Assembly (NCBI GenBank): GCA_037783545.1
Contig: JBBELK010000379.1
Span: forward strand, 1 to 64,000
DNA: 64,000 bases
DNA from: Henricia sp. BOLD:AAB3569
Lineage: Eukaryota > Echinodermata > Asteroidea > Spinulosida > Echinasteridae
Direction of reading: 5' to 3'
A program made the position numbers and the translations under genes. The notes beneath the pieces are model-generated. The model did not search any database. It was not told the origin of the DNA and saw nothing but the letters and a program-made list of their open reading frames with translations. This document shows positions 21,875 through 34,002 of the stretch, in pieces. Position 1 is the stretch's first letter, and every line of letters begins with the position of its first letter.

Positions 21875-23427
21875 TCAGGAAGCCTCAACCCAGTTTTTTT
21901 CTAAACTTTGAAATTTCTCTGCCATTTCCCGGCGAAAGTCTGTCAATTTTTTATGACAAGTGCGCAATATAGAGAGTTTAGGGCATGCAAAATTTGAAGT
22001 TCGTCGGAACATTTTTCGACCTCCAAATTTGCCGACGTTTGGACCACACTTTGACCAAATTGCCGAGCCAAACTGCGGTGCGTTAACGACAGTCCGAATG
22101 ACTGAGCATGCGCACAACTCAGGAGTACCCCAAAGAGGTGTGTACAGACAGCCACGGTTTGCGTGAGAGCAGTCAGGAAGCCTCAACCCAGTTTTTTCTA
22201 AACTTTGAAATTTCTCTGCCATTTCCCGGCGAAAGTCTGTCAATTTTTTATGACAAGTGCGCAATATAGAGAGTTTAGGGCATGCAAAATTTGAAGTTCG
22301 TCGGAACATTTTTCGACCTCCAAATTTGCCGACGTTTGGACCACACTTTGACCAAATTGCCGAGCCAAACTGCGGTGCGTTAACGACAGTCCGAATGACT
22401 GAGCATGCGCACAACTCAGGAGTACCCCAAAGAGGTGTGTACAGACAGCCACGGTTTGCGTGAGAGCAGTCAGGAAGCCTCAACCCAGTTTTTTCTAAAC
22501 TTTGAAATTTCTCTGCCATTTCCCGGCGAAAGTCTGTCAATTTTTTAGGACAAGTGCGCAATATAGAGAGTTTAGGGCATGCAAAATTTGAAGTTCGTCG
22601 GAACATTTTTCGACCTCCAAATTTGCCGACGTTTGGACCACACTTTGACCAAATTGCCGAGCCAAACTGCGGTGCGTTAACGACAGTCCGAATGACTGAG
22701 CATGCGCACAACTCAGGAGTACCCCAAAGAGGTGTATACAGACAGCCACGGTTTGCGTGAGAGCAGTCAGGAAGCCTCAACCCAGTTTTTTCTAAACTTT
22801 GAAATTTCTCTGCCATTTCCCGGCGAAAGTCTGTCAATTTTTTATGACAAGTGCGCAATATAGAGAGTTTAGGGCATGCAAAATTTGAAGTTCGTCGGAA
22901 CATTTTTCGACCTCCAAATTTGCCGACGTTTGGACCACACTTTGACCAAATTGCCGAGCCAAACTGCGGTGCGTTAACGACAGTCCGAATGACTGAGCAT
23001 GCGCACAACTCAGGAGTACCCCAAAGAGGTGTGTACAGACAGCCACGGTTTGCGTGAGAGCAGTCAGGAAGCCTCAACCCAGTTTTTTCTAAACTTTGAA
23101 ATTTCTCTGCCATTTCCCGGCGAAAGTCTGTCAATTTGTTATGACAAGTGCGCAATATAGAGAGTTTAGGGCATGCAAAATTTGAAGTTCGTCGGAACAT
23201 TTTTCGACCTCCAAATTTGCCGACGTTTGGACCACACTTTGACCAAATTGCCGAGCCAAACTGCGGTGCGTTAACGACAGTCCGAATGACTGAGCATGCG
23301 CACAACTCAGGAGTACCCCAAAGAGGTGTGTACAGACAGCCACGGTTTGCGTGAGAGCAGTCAGGAAGCCTCAACCCAGTTTTTTCTAAACTTTGAAATT
23401 TCTCTGCCATTTCCCGGCGAAAGTCTG

Positions 23428-23706
23428 TCAATTTTTTATGACAAGTGCGCAATATAGAGAGTTTAGGGCATGCAACATTTTTCGACCTCCAAATTTGCCG
23501 ACGTTTGGACCACACTTTGACCAAATTGCCGAGCCAAACTGCGGTGCGTTAACGACAGTCCGAATGACTGAGCATGCGCACAACTCAAGAGTACCCCAAA
23601 GAGGTGTGTACAGACAGCCACGGTTTGCGTGAGAGCAGTCAGGAAGCCTCAACCCAGTTTTTTGTAAACTTTGAAATTTCTCTGCCATTTCCCGGCGAAA
23701 GTCTGT
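23428..23706 (+). repeat. Monomer with 19-bp internal deletion (copy 1)
   Basis: GGGCATGC is followed directly by AACATTTTTCG at 23473/23474, so the 19 bases normally between them, including the TTCGTCGG element, are absent. An AA shared by both edges may mark microhomology. The same unit carries CAACTCAAGAG (23588) and TTTTTTGTAAAC (23664), which travel with the deletion in the other two copies. Confidence 0.93.
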
Positions 23707-24276
23707 CAATTTTTTATGACAAGTGCGCAATATAGAGAGTTTAGGGCATGCAAAATTTGAAGTTCGTCGGAACATTTTTCGACCTCCAAATTTGCCGACG
23801 TTTGGACCACACTTTGACCAAATTGCCGAGCCAAACTGCGGTGCGTTAACGACAGTCCGAATGACTGAGCATGCGCACAACTCAGGAGTACCCCAAAGAG
23901 GTGTGTACAGACAGCCACGGTTTGCGTGAGAGCAGTCAGGAAGCCTCAACCCAGTTTTTTTCTAAACTTTGAAATTTCTCTGCCATTTCCCGGCGAAAGT
24001 CTGTCAATTTTTTATGACAAGTGCGCAATATAGAGAGTTTAGGGCATGCAAAATTTGAAGTTCGTCGGAACATTTTTCGACCTCCAAATTTGCCGACGTT
24101 TGGACCACACTTTGACCAAATTGCCGAGCCAAACTGCGGTGCGTTAACGACAGTCCGAATGACTGAGCATGCGCACAACTCAGGAGTACCCCAAAGAGGT
24201 GTGTACAGACAGCCACGGTTTGCGTGAGAGCAGTCAGGAAGCCTCAACCCAGTTTTTTCTAAACTTTGAAATTTCT

Positions 24277-27200
24277 GTGCCATTTCCCGGCGAAAGTCTG
24301 TCAATTTGTTATGACAAGTGCGCAATATAGAGAGTTTAGGGCATGCAAAATTTGAAGTTCGTCGGAAAATTTTTCGACCTCCAAATTTGCCGACGTTTGG
24401 ACCACACTTTGACCAAATTGCCGAGCCAAACTGCGGTGCGTTAACGACAGTCCGAATGACTGAGCATGCGCACAACTCAGGAGTACCCCAAAGAGGTGTG
24501 TACAGACAGCCACGGTTTGCGTGAGAGCAGTCAGGAAGCTTCAACCCAGTTTTTTCTAAACTTTGAAATTTCTCTGCCATTTCCCGGCGAAAGTCTGTCA
24601 ATTTTTTATGACAAGTGCGCAATATAGAGAGTTTAGGGCATGCACAATTTGAAGTTCGTCGGAACATTTTTCGACCTCCAAATTTGCCGACGTTTGGACC
24701 ACACTTTGACCAAATTGCCGAGCCAAACTGCGGTGCGTTAACGACAGTCCGAATGACTGAGCATGCGCACAACTCAGGACTACCCCAAAGAGGTGTGTAC
24801 AGACAGCCACGGTTTGCGTGAGAGCAGTCAGGAAGCCTCAACCCAGTTTTTTCTAAACTTTGAAATTTCTCTGCCATTTCCCTGCGAAAGTCTGTCAATT
24901 TTTTATGACAAGTGCGCAATATAGAGAGTTTAGGGCATGCAAAATTTGAAGTTCGTCGGAACATTTTTCGACCTCCAAATTTGCCGACGTTTGGACCACA
25001 CTTTGACCAAATTGCCGAGCCAAACTGCGGTGCGTTAACGACAGTCCGAATGACTGAGCATGCGCACAACTCAGGAGTACCCCAAAGAGGTGTATACAGA
25101 CAGCCACGGTTTGCGTGAGAGCAGTCAGGAAGCCTCAACCCAGTTTTTTCTAAACTTTGAAATTTCTCTGCCATTTCCCGGCGAAAGTCTGTCAATTTTT
25201 TATGACAAGTGCGCAATATAGAGAGTTTAGGGCATGCAAAATTTGAAGTTCGTCGGAACATTTTTCGACCTCCAAATTTGCCGACGTTTGGACCACACTT
25301 TGACCAAATTGCCGAGCCAAACTGCGGTGCGTTAACAACAGTCCGAATGACTGAGCATGCGCACAACTCAGGAGTACCCCAAAGAGGTGTGTACAGACAG
25401 CCACGGTTTGCGTGAGAGCAGTCAGGAAGCCTCAACCCAGTTTTTTCTAAACTTTGAAATTTCTCTGCCATTTCCCGGCGAAAGTCTGTCATTTTTTTAT
25501 GACAAGTGCGCAATATAGAGAGTTTAGGGCATGCAACATTTTTCGACCTCCAAATTTGCCGACGTTTGGACCACACTTTGACCAAATTGCCGAGCCAAAC
25601 TGCGGTGCGTTAACGACAGTCCGAATGACTGAGCATGCGCACAACTCAAGAGTACCCCAAAGAGGTGTGTACAGACAGCCACGGTTTGCGTGAGAGCAGT
25701 CAGGAAGCCTCAACCCAGTTGTTTGTAAACTTTGAAATTTCTCTGCCATTTCCCGGCGAAAGTCTGTCAATTTTTTATGACAAGTGCGCAATATAGAGAG
25801 TTTAGGGCATGCAAAATTTGAAGTTCGTCGGAACATTTTTCGACCTCCAAATTTGCCGACGTTTGGACCACACTTTGACCAAATTGCCGAGCCAAACTGC
25901 GGTGCGTTAACGACAGTCCGAATGACTGAGCATGCGCACAACTCAGGAGTACCCCAAAGAGGTGTGTACAGACAGCCACGGTTTGCGTGAGAGCAGTCAG
26001 GAAGCCTCAACCCAGTTTTTTTCTAAACTTTGAAATTTCTCTGCCATTTCCCGGCGAAAGTCTGTCAATTTTTTATGACAAGTGCGCAATATAGAGAGTT
26101 TAGGGCATGCAAAATTTGAAGTTCGTCGGAACATTTTTCGACCTCCAAATTTGCCGACGTTTGGACCACACTTTGACCAAATTGCCGAGCCAAACTGCGG
26201 TGCGTTAACGACAGTCCGAATGACTGAGCATGCGCACAACTCAGGAGTACCCCAAAGAGGTGTGTACAGACAGCCACGGTTTGCGTGAGAGCAGTCAGGA
26301 AGCCTCAACCCAGTTTTTTCTAAACTTTGAAATTTCTCTGCCATTTCCCGGCGAAAGTCTGTCAATTTTTTATGACAAGTGCGCAATATAGAGAGTTTAG
26401 GGCATGCAAAATTTGAAGTTCGTCGGAACATTTTTCGACCTCCAAATTTGCCGACGTTTGGACCACACTTTGACCAAATTGCCGAGCCAAACTGCGGTGC
26501 GTTAACGACAGTCCGAATGACTGAGCATGCGCACAACTCAGGAGTACCCCAAAGAGGTGTGTACAGACAGCCACGGTTTGCGTGAGAGCAGTCAGGAAGC
26601 CTCAACCCAGTTTTTTCTAAACTTTGAAATTTCTCTGCCATTTCCCGGCGAAAGTCTGTCAATTTGTTATGACAAGTGCGCAATATAGAGAGTTTAGGGC
26701 ATGCAAAATTTGAAGTTCGTCGGAACATTTTTCGACCTCCAAATTTGCCGACGTTTGGACCACACTTTGACCAAATTGCCGAGCCAAACTGCGGTGCGTT
26801 AACGACAGTCCGAATGACTGAGCATGCGCACAACTCAGGAGTACCCCAAAGAGGTGTGTACAGACAGCCACGGTTTGCGTGAGAGCAGTCAGGAAGCCTC
26901 AACCCAGTTTTTTCTAAACTTTGAAATTTCTCTGCCATTTCCCGGCGAAAGTCTGTCAATTTTTTATGACAAGTGCGCAATATAGAGAGTTTAGGGCATG
27001 CAAAATTTGAAGTTCGTCGGAACATTTTTCGACCTCCAAATTTGCCGACGTTTGGACCACACTTTGACCAAATTGCCGAGCCAAACTGCGGTGCGTTAAC
27101 GACAGTCCGAATGACTGAGCATGCGCACAACTCAGGAGTACCCCAAAGAGTGTGTACAGACAGCCACGGTTTGCGTGAGAGCAGTCAGAAGCCTCAACCC

Positions 27201-30161
27201 AGTTTTGTCTAAACTTTGAAATTTCTCTGCCATTTCCCGGCGAAAGTCTGTCAATTTTTTATGACAAGTGCGCAATATAGAGAGTTTAGGGCATGCAAAA
27301 TTTGAAGTTCGTCGGAACATTTTTCGACCTCCAAATTTGCCGACGTTTGGACCACACTTTGACCAAATTGCCGAGCCAAACTGCGGTGCGTTAACGACAG
27401 TCCGAATGACTGAGCATGCGCACAACTCAGGAGTACCCCAAAGAGGTGTGTACAGACAGCCACGGTTTGCGTGAGAGCAGTCAGGAAGCCTCAACCCAGT
27501 TTTTTCTAAACTTTGAAATTTCTCTGCCATTTCCCGGCGAAAGTCTGTCAATTTTTTATGACAAGTGCGCAATATAGAGAGTTTAGGGCATGCAAAATTT
27601 GAAGTTCGTCGGAACATTTTTCGACCTCCAAATTTGCCGACGTTTGGACCACACTTTGACCAAATTGCCGAGCCAAACTGCGGTGCGTTAACGACAGTCC
27701 GAATGACTGAGCATGCGCACAACTCAGGAGTACCCCAAAGAGGTGTGTACAGACAGCCACGGTTTGCGTGAGAGCAGTCAGGAAGCCTCAACCCAGTTTT
27801 TTTCTAAACTTTGAAATTTCTCTGCCATTTCCCGGCGAAAGTCTGTCAATTTTTTATGACAAGTGCGCAATATAGAGAGTTTAGGGCATGCAAAATTTGA
27901 AGTTCGTCGGAACATTTTTCGACCTCCAAATTTGCCGACGTTTGGACCACACTTTGACCAAATTGCCGAGCCAAACTGCGGTGCGTTAACGACAGTCCGA
28001 ATGACTGAGCATGCGCACAACTCAGGAGTACCCCAAAGAGGTGTGTACAGACAGCCACGGTTTGCGTGAGAGCAGTCAGGAAGCCTCAACCCAGTTTTTT
28101 CTAAACTTTGAAATTTCTGTGCCATTTCCCGGCGAAAGTCTGTCAATTTGTTATGACAAGTGCGCAATATAGAGAGTTTAGGGCATGCAAAATTTGAAGT
28201 TCGTCGGAAAATTTTTCGACCTCCAAATTTGCCGACGTTTGGACCACACTTTGACCAAATTGCCGAGCCAAACTGCGGTGCGTTAACGACAGTCCGAATG
28301 ACTGAGCATGCGCACAACTCAGGAGTACCCCAAAGAGGTGTGTACAGACAGCCACGGTTTGCGTGAGAGCAGTCAGGAAGCTTCAACCCAGTTTTTTCTA
28401 AACTTTGAAATTTCTCTGCCATTTCCCGGCGAAAGTCTGTCAATTTTTTATGACAAGTGCGCAATATAGAGAGTTTAGGGCATGCACAATTTGAAGTTCG
28501 TCGGAACATTTTTCGACCTCCAAATTTGCCGACGTTTGGACCACACTTTGACCAAATTGCCGAGCCAAACTGCGGTGCGTTAACGACAGTCCGAATGACT
28601 GAGCATGCGCACAACTCAGGAGTACCCCAAAGAGGTGTGTACAGACAGCCACGGTTTGCGTGAGAGCAGTCAGGAAGCCTCAACCCAGTTTTTTCTAAAC
28701 TTTGAAATTTCTCTGCCATTTCCCGGCGAAAGTCTGTCAATTTTTTATGACAAGTGCGCAATATAGAGAGTTTAGGGCATGCAAAATTTGAAGTTCGTCG
28801 GAACATTTTTCGACCTCCAAATTTGCCGACGTTTGGACCACACTTTGACCAAATTGCCGAGCCAAACTGCGGTGCGTTAACGACAGTCCGAATGACTGAG
28901 CATGCGCACAACTCAGGAGTACCCCAAAGAGGTGTGTACAGACAGCCACGGTTTGCGTGAGAGCAGTCAGGAAGCCTCAACCCAGTTTTTTCTAAACTTT
29001 GAAATTTCTCTGCCATTTCCCGGCGAAAGTCTGTCAATTTTTTATGACAAGTGCGCAATATAGAGAGTTTAGGGCATGCAAAATTTGAAGTTCGTCGGAA
29101 CATTTTTCGACCTCCAAATTTGCCGACGTTTGGACCACACTTTGACCAAATTGCCGAGCCAAACTGCGGTGCGTTAACGACAGTCCGAATGACTGAGCAT
29201 GCGCACAACTCAGGAGTACCCCCAAAGAGGTGTGTACAGACAGCCACGGTTTGCGTGAGAGCAGTCAGGAAGCCTCAACCCAGTTTTTTCTAAACTTTGA
29301 AATTTCTCTGCCATTTCCCGGCGAAAGTCTGTCAATTTTTTATGACAAGTGCGCAATATAGAGAGTTTAGGGCATGCAAAATTTGAAGTTCGTCGGAACA
29401 TTTTTCGACCTCCAAATTTGCCGACGTTTGGACCACACTTTGACCAAATTGCCGAGCCAAACTGCGGTGCGTTAACGACAGTCCGAATGACTGAGCATGC
29501 GCACAACTCAGGAGTACCCCAAAGAGGTGTATACAGACAGCCACGGTTTGCGTGAGAGCAGTCAGGAAGCCTCAACCCAGTTTTTTCTAAACTTTGAAAT
29601 TTCTCTGCCATTTCCCGGCGAAAGTCTGTCAATTTTTATGACAAGTGCGCAATATAGAGAGTTTAGGGCATGCAAAATTTGAAGTTCGTCGGAACATTTT
29701 TCGACCTCCAAATTTGCCGACGTTTGGACCACACTTTGACCAAATTGCCGAGCCAAACTGCGGTGCGTTAACAACAGTCCGAATGACTGAGCATGCGCAC
29801 AACTCAGGAGTACCCCAAAGAGGTGTGTACAGACAGCCACGGTTTGCGTGAGAGCAGTCAGGAAGCCTCAACCCAGTTTTTTCTAAACTTTGAAATTTCT
29901 CTGCCATTTCCCGGCGAAAGTCTGTCATTTTTTTATGACAAGTGCGCAATATAGAGAGTTTAGGGCATGCAACATTTTTCGACCTCCAAATTTGCCGACG
30001 TTTGGACCACACTTTGACCAAATTGCCGAGCCAAACTGCGGTGCGTTAACGACAGTCCGAATGACTGAGCATGCGCACAACTCAAGAGTACCCCAAAGAG
30101 GTGTGTACAGACAGCCACGGTTTGCGTGAGAGCAGTCAGGAAGCCTCAACCCAGTTGTTTG
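24277..30161 (+). repeat. Large duplication: 24.3-25.7 kb versus 28.1-30.2 kb, two monomers added
   Basis: Four private variants repeat at an offset of 3,842 bp: TTTCTGTGCC (24277/28119), GGAAAATTTTTCG (24368/28210), AAGCTTCAACC (24540/28382) and GCACAATTTG (24645/28487). Further right the offset becomes 4,436 bp: GTGTATACAG (25094/29530), GTTAACAACAG (25337/29773) and the 19-bp deletion unit (25534/29970). The shift of 594 bp is exactly two monomers, so the right copy gained two units, or the left lost two, between about 28.5 and 29.5 kb. Confidence 0.9.
25489..25767 (+). repeat. Monomer with 19-bp internal deletion (copy 2)
   Basis: The same deletion junction lies at 25534/25535, exactly 2,061 bp from copy 1, with the linked CTCAAGAG (25649) and GTAAAC (25725) variants. 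An extra change, CAGTTGTTTG at 25721, is shared with copy 3 but not copy 1, so copies 2 and 3 are the closer pair. The 2,061-bp step is seven monomers minus the deletion plus one extra T. Confidence 0.93.
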
Positions 30162-30203
30162 TAAACTTTGAAATTTCTCTGCCATTTCCCGGCGAAAGTC
30201 TGT
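29925..30203 (+). repeat. Monomer with 19-bp internal deletion (copy 3)
   Basis: Deletion junction at 29970/29971, 4,436 bp from copy 2, with CTCAAGAG (30085), CAGTTGTTTG (30157) and GTAAAC (30161). It is part of the larger duplicated block that runs from about 27.8 to 30.4 kb. Confidence 0.93.
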
Positions 30204-33200
30204 CAATTTTTTATGACAAGTGCGCAATATAGAGAGTTTAGGGCATGCAAAATTTGAAGTTCGTCAGAACATTTTTCGACCTCCAAATTTGCCGACGTTT
30301 GGACCACACTTTGACCAAATTGCCGAGCCAAACTGCGGTGCGTTAACGACAGTCCGAATGACTGAGCATGCGCACAACTCAGGAGTACCCCAAAGAGGTG
30401 TGTACAGACAGCCACGGTTTGCGTGAGAGCAGTCAGGAAGCCTCAACCCAGTTTTTTTCTAAACTTTGAAATTTCTCTGCCATTTCCCGGCGAAAGTCTG
30501 TCAATTTTTTATGACAAGTGCGCAATATAGAGAGTTTAGGGCATGCAAAATTTGAAGTTCGTCGGAACATTTTCGACCTCCAAATTTGCCGACGTTTGGA
30601 CCACACTTTGACCAAATTGCCGAGCCAAACTGCGGTGCGTTAACGACAGTCCGAATGACTGAGCATGCGCACAACTCAGGAGTACCCCAAAGAGGTGTGT
30701 ACAGACAGCCACGGTTTGCGTGAGAGCAGTCAGGAAGCCTCAACCCAGTTTTTTCTAAACTTTGAAATTTCTCTGCCATTTCCCGGCGAAAGTCTGTCAA
30801 TTTTTTATGACAAGTGCGCAATATAGAGAGTTTAGGGCATGCAAAATTTGAAGTTCGTCGGAACATTTTTCGACCTCCAAATTTGCCGACGTTTGGACCA
30901 CACTTTGACCAAATTGCCGAGCCAAACTGCGGTGCGTTAACGACAGTCCGAATGACTGAGCATGCGCACAACTCAGGAGTACCCCAAAGAGGTGTGTACA
31001 GACAGCCACGGTTTGCGTGAGAGCAGTCAGGAAGCCTCAACCCAGTTTTTTCTAAACTTTGAAATTTCTCTGCCATTTCCCGGCGAAAGTCTGTCAATTT
31101 TTTATGACAAGTGCGCAATATAGAGAGTTTAGGGCATGCAAAATTTGAAGTTCGTCGGAACATTTTTCGACCTCCAAATTTGCCGACGTTTGGACCACAC
31201 TTTGACCAAATTGCCGAGCCAAACTGCGGTGCGTTAACGACAGTCCGAATGACTGAGCATGCGCACAACTCAGAGTACCCCAAAGAGGTGTGTACAGACA
31301 GCCACGGTTTGCGTGAGAGCAGTCAGGAAGCCTCAACCCAGTTTTTTCTAAACTTTGAAATTTCTCTGCCATTTCCCGGCGAAAGTCTGTCAATTTTTTA
31401 TGACAAGTGCGCAATATAGAGAGTTTAGGGCATGCAAAATTTGAAGTTCGTCGGAACATTTTTCGACCTCCAAATTTGCCGACGTTTGGACCACACTTTG
31501 ACCAAATTGCCGAGCCAAACTGCGGTGCGTTAACGACAGTCCGAATGACTGAGCATGCGCACAACTCAGGAGTACCCCAAAGAGGTGTGTACAGACAGCC
31601 ACGGTTTGCGTGAGAGCAGTCAGGAAGCCTCAACCCAGTTTTTTCTAAACTTTGAAATTTCTCTGCCATTTCCCGGCGAAAGTCTGTCATTTTTTTATGA
31701 CAAGTGCGCAATATAGAGAGTTTAGGGCATGCAAAATTTGAAGTTCGTCGGAACATTTTTCGACCTCCAAATTTGCCGACGTTTGGACCACACTTTGACC
31801 AAATTGCCGAGCCAAACTGCGGTGCGTTAACGACAGTCCGAATGACTGAGCATGCGCACAACTCAGGAGTACCCCAAAGAGGTGTGTACAGACAGCCACG
31901 GTTTGCGTGAGAGCAGTCAGGAAGCCTCAACCCAGTTTTTTCTAAACTTTGAAATTTCTCTGCCATTTCCCGGCGAAAGTCTGTCAATTTTTTATGACAA
32001 GTGCGCAATATAGAGAGTTTAGGGCATGCAAAATTTGAAGTTCGTCGGAACATTTTTCGACCTCCAAATTTGCCGACGTTTGGACCACACTTTGACCAAA
32101 TTGCCGAGCCAAACTGCGGTGCGTTAACGACAGTCCGAATGACTGAGCATGCGCACAACTCAGGAGTACCCCAAAGAGGTGTGTACAGACAGCCACGGTT
32201 TGCGTGAGAGCAGTCAGGAAGCCTCAACCCAGTTTTTTCTAAACTTTGAAATTTCTCTGCCATTTCCCGGCGAAAGTCTGTCATTTTTTTATGACAAGTG
32301 CGCAATATAGAGAGTTTAGGGCATGCAAAATTTGAAGTTCGTCGGAACATTTTTCGACCTCCAAATTTGCCGACGTTTGGACCACACTTTGACCAAATTG
32401 CCGAGCCAAACTGCGGTGCGTTAACGACAGTCCGAATGACTGAGCATGCGCACAACTCAGGAGTACCCCAAAGAGGTGTGTACAGACAGCCACGGTTTGC
32501 ATGAGAGCAGTCAGAAAGCCTCAACCCAGTTTTTTCTAAACTTTGAAATTTCTCTGCCATTTCCTGGCGAAAGTCTGTCAATTTTTTATGACAAGTGCGC
32601 AATATAGAGAGTTTAGGGCATGCAAAATTTGAAGTTCGTCGGAACATTTTTCGACCTCCAAATTTGCCGACGTTTGGACCACACTTTGACCAAATTGCCG
32701 AGCCAAACTGCGGTGCGTTAACGACAGTCCGAATGACTGAGCATGCGCACAACTCAGGAGTACCCCAAAGAGGTGTGTACAGACAGCCACGGTTTGCGTG
32801 AGAGCAGTCAGGAAGCCTCAACCCAGTTTTTTCTAAACTTTGAAATTTCTCTGCCATTTCCCGGCGAAAGTCTGTCAATTTTTTATGACAAGTGCGCAAT
32901 ATAGAGAGTTTAGGGCATGCAAAATTTGAAGTTCGTCGGAACATTTTTCGACCTCCAAATTTGCCGACGTTTGGACCACACTTTGACCAAATTGCCGAGC
33001 CAAACTGCGGTGCGTTAACGACAGTCCGAATGACTGAGCATGCGCACAACTCAGGAGTACCCCAAAGAGGTGTGTACAGACAGCCACGGTTTGCGTGAGA
33101 GCAGTCAGGAAGCCTCAACCCAGTTTTTTCTAAACTTTGAAATTTCTCTGCCATTTCCCGGCGAAAGTCTGTCAATTTTTTATGACAAGTGCGCAATATA

Positions 33201-34002
33201 GAGAGTTTAGGGCATGCAAAATTTGAAGTTCGTCGGAACATTTTTCGACCTCCAAATTTGCCGACGTTTGGACCACACTTTGACCAAATTGCCGAGCCAA
33301 ACTGCGGTGCGTTAACGACAGTCCGAATGACTGAGCATGCGCACAACTCAGGAGTACCCCAAAGAGGTGTGTACAGACAGCCACGGTTTGCGTGAGAGCA
33401 GTCAGGAAGCCTCAACCCAGTTTTTTCTAAACTTTGAAATTTCTCTGCCATTTCCCGGCGAAAGTCTGTCAATTTTTTATGACAAGTGCGCAATATAGAG
33501 AGTTTAGGGCATGCAAAATTTGAAGTTCGTCGGAACATTTTTCGACCTCCAAATTTGCCGACGTTTGGACCACACTTTGACCAAATTGCCGAGCCAAACT
33601 GCGGTGCGTTAACGACAGTCCGAATGACTGAGCATGCGCACAACTCAGGAGTACCCCAAAGAGGTGTGTACAGACAGCCACGGTTTGCGTGAGAGCAGTC
33701 AGGAAGCCTCAACCCAGTTTTTTCTAAACTTTGAAATTTCTCTGCCATTTCCCGGCGAAAGTCTGTCAATTTTTTATGACAAGTGCGCAATATAGAGAGT
33801 TTAGGGCATGCAAAATTTGAAGTTCGTCGGAACATTTTTCGACCTCCAAATTTGCCGACGTTTGGACCACACTTTGACCAAATTGCCGAGCCAAACTGCG
33901 GTGCGTTAACGACAGTCCGAATGACTGAGCATGCGCACAACTCAGGAGTACCCCAAAGAGGTGTGTACAGACAGCCACGGTTTGCGTGAGAGCAGTCAGG
34001 AA

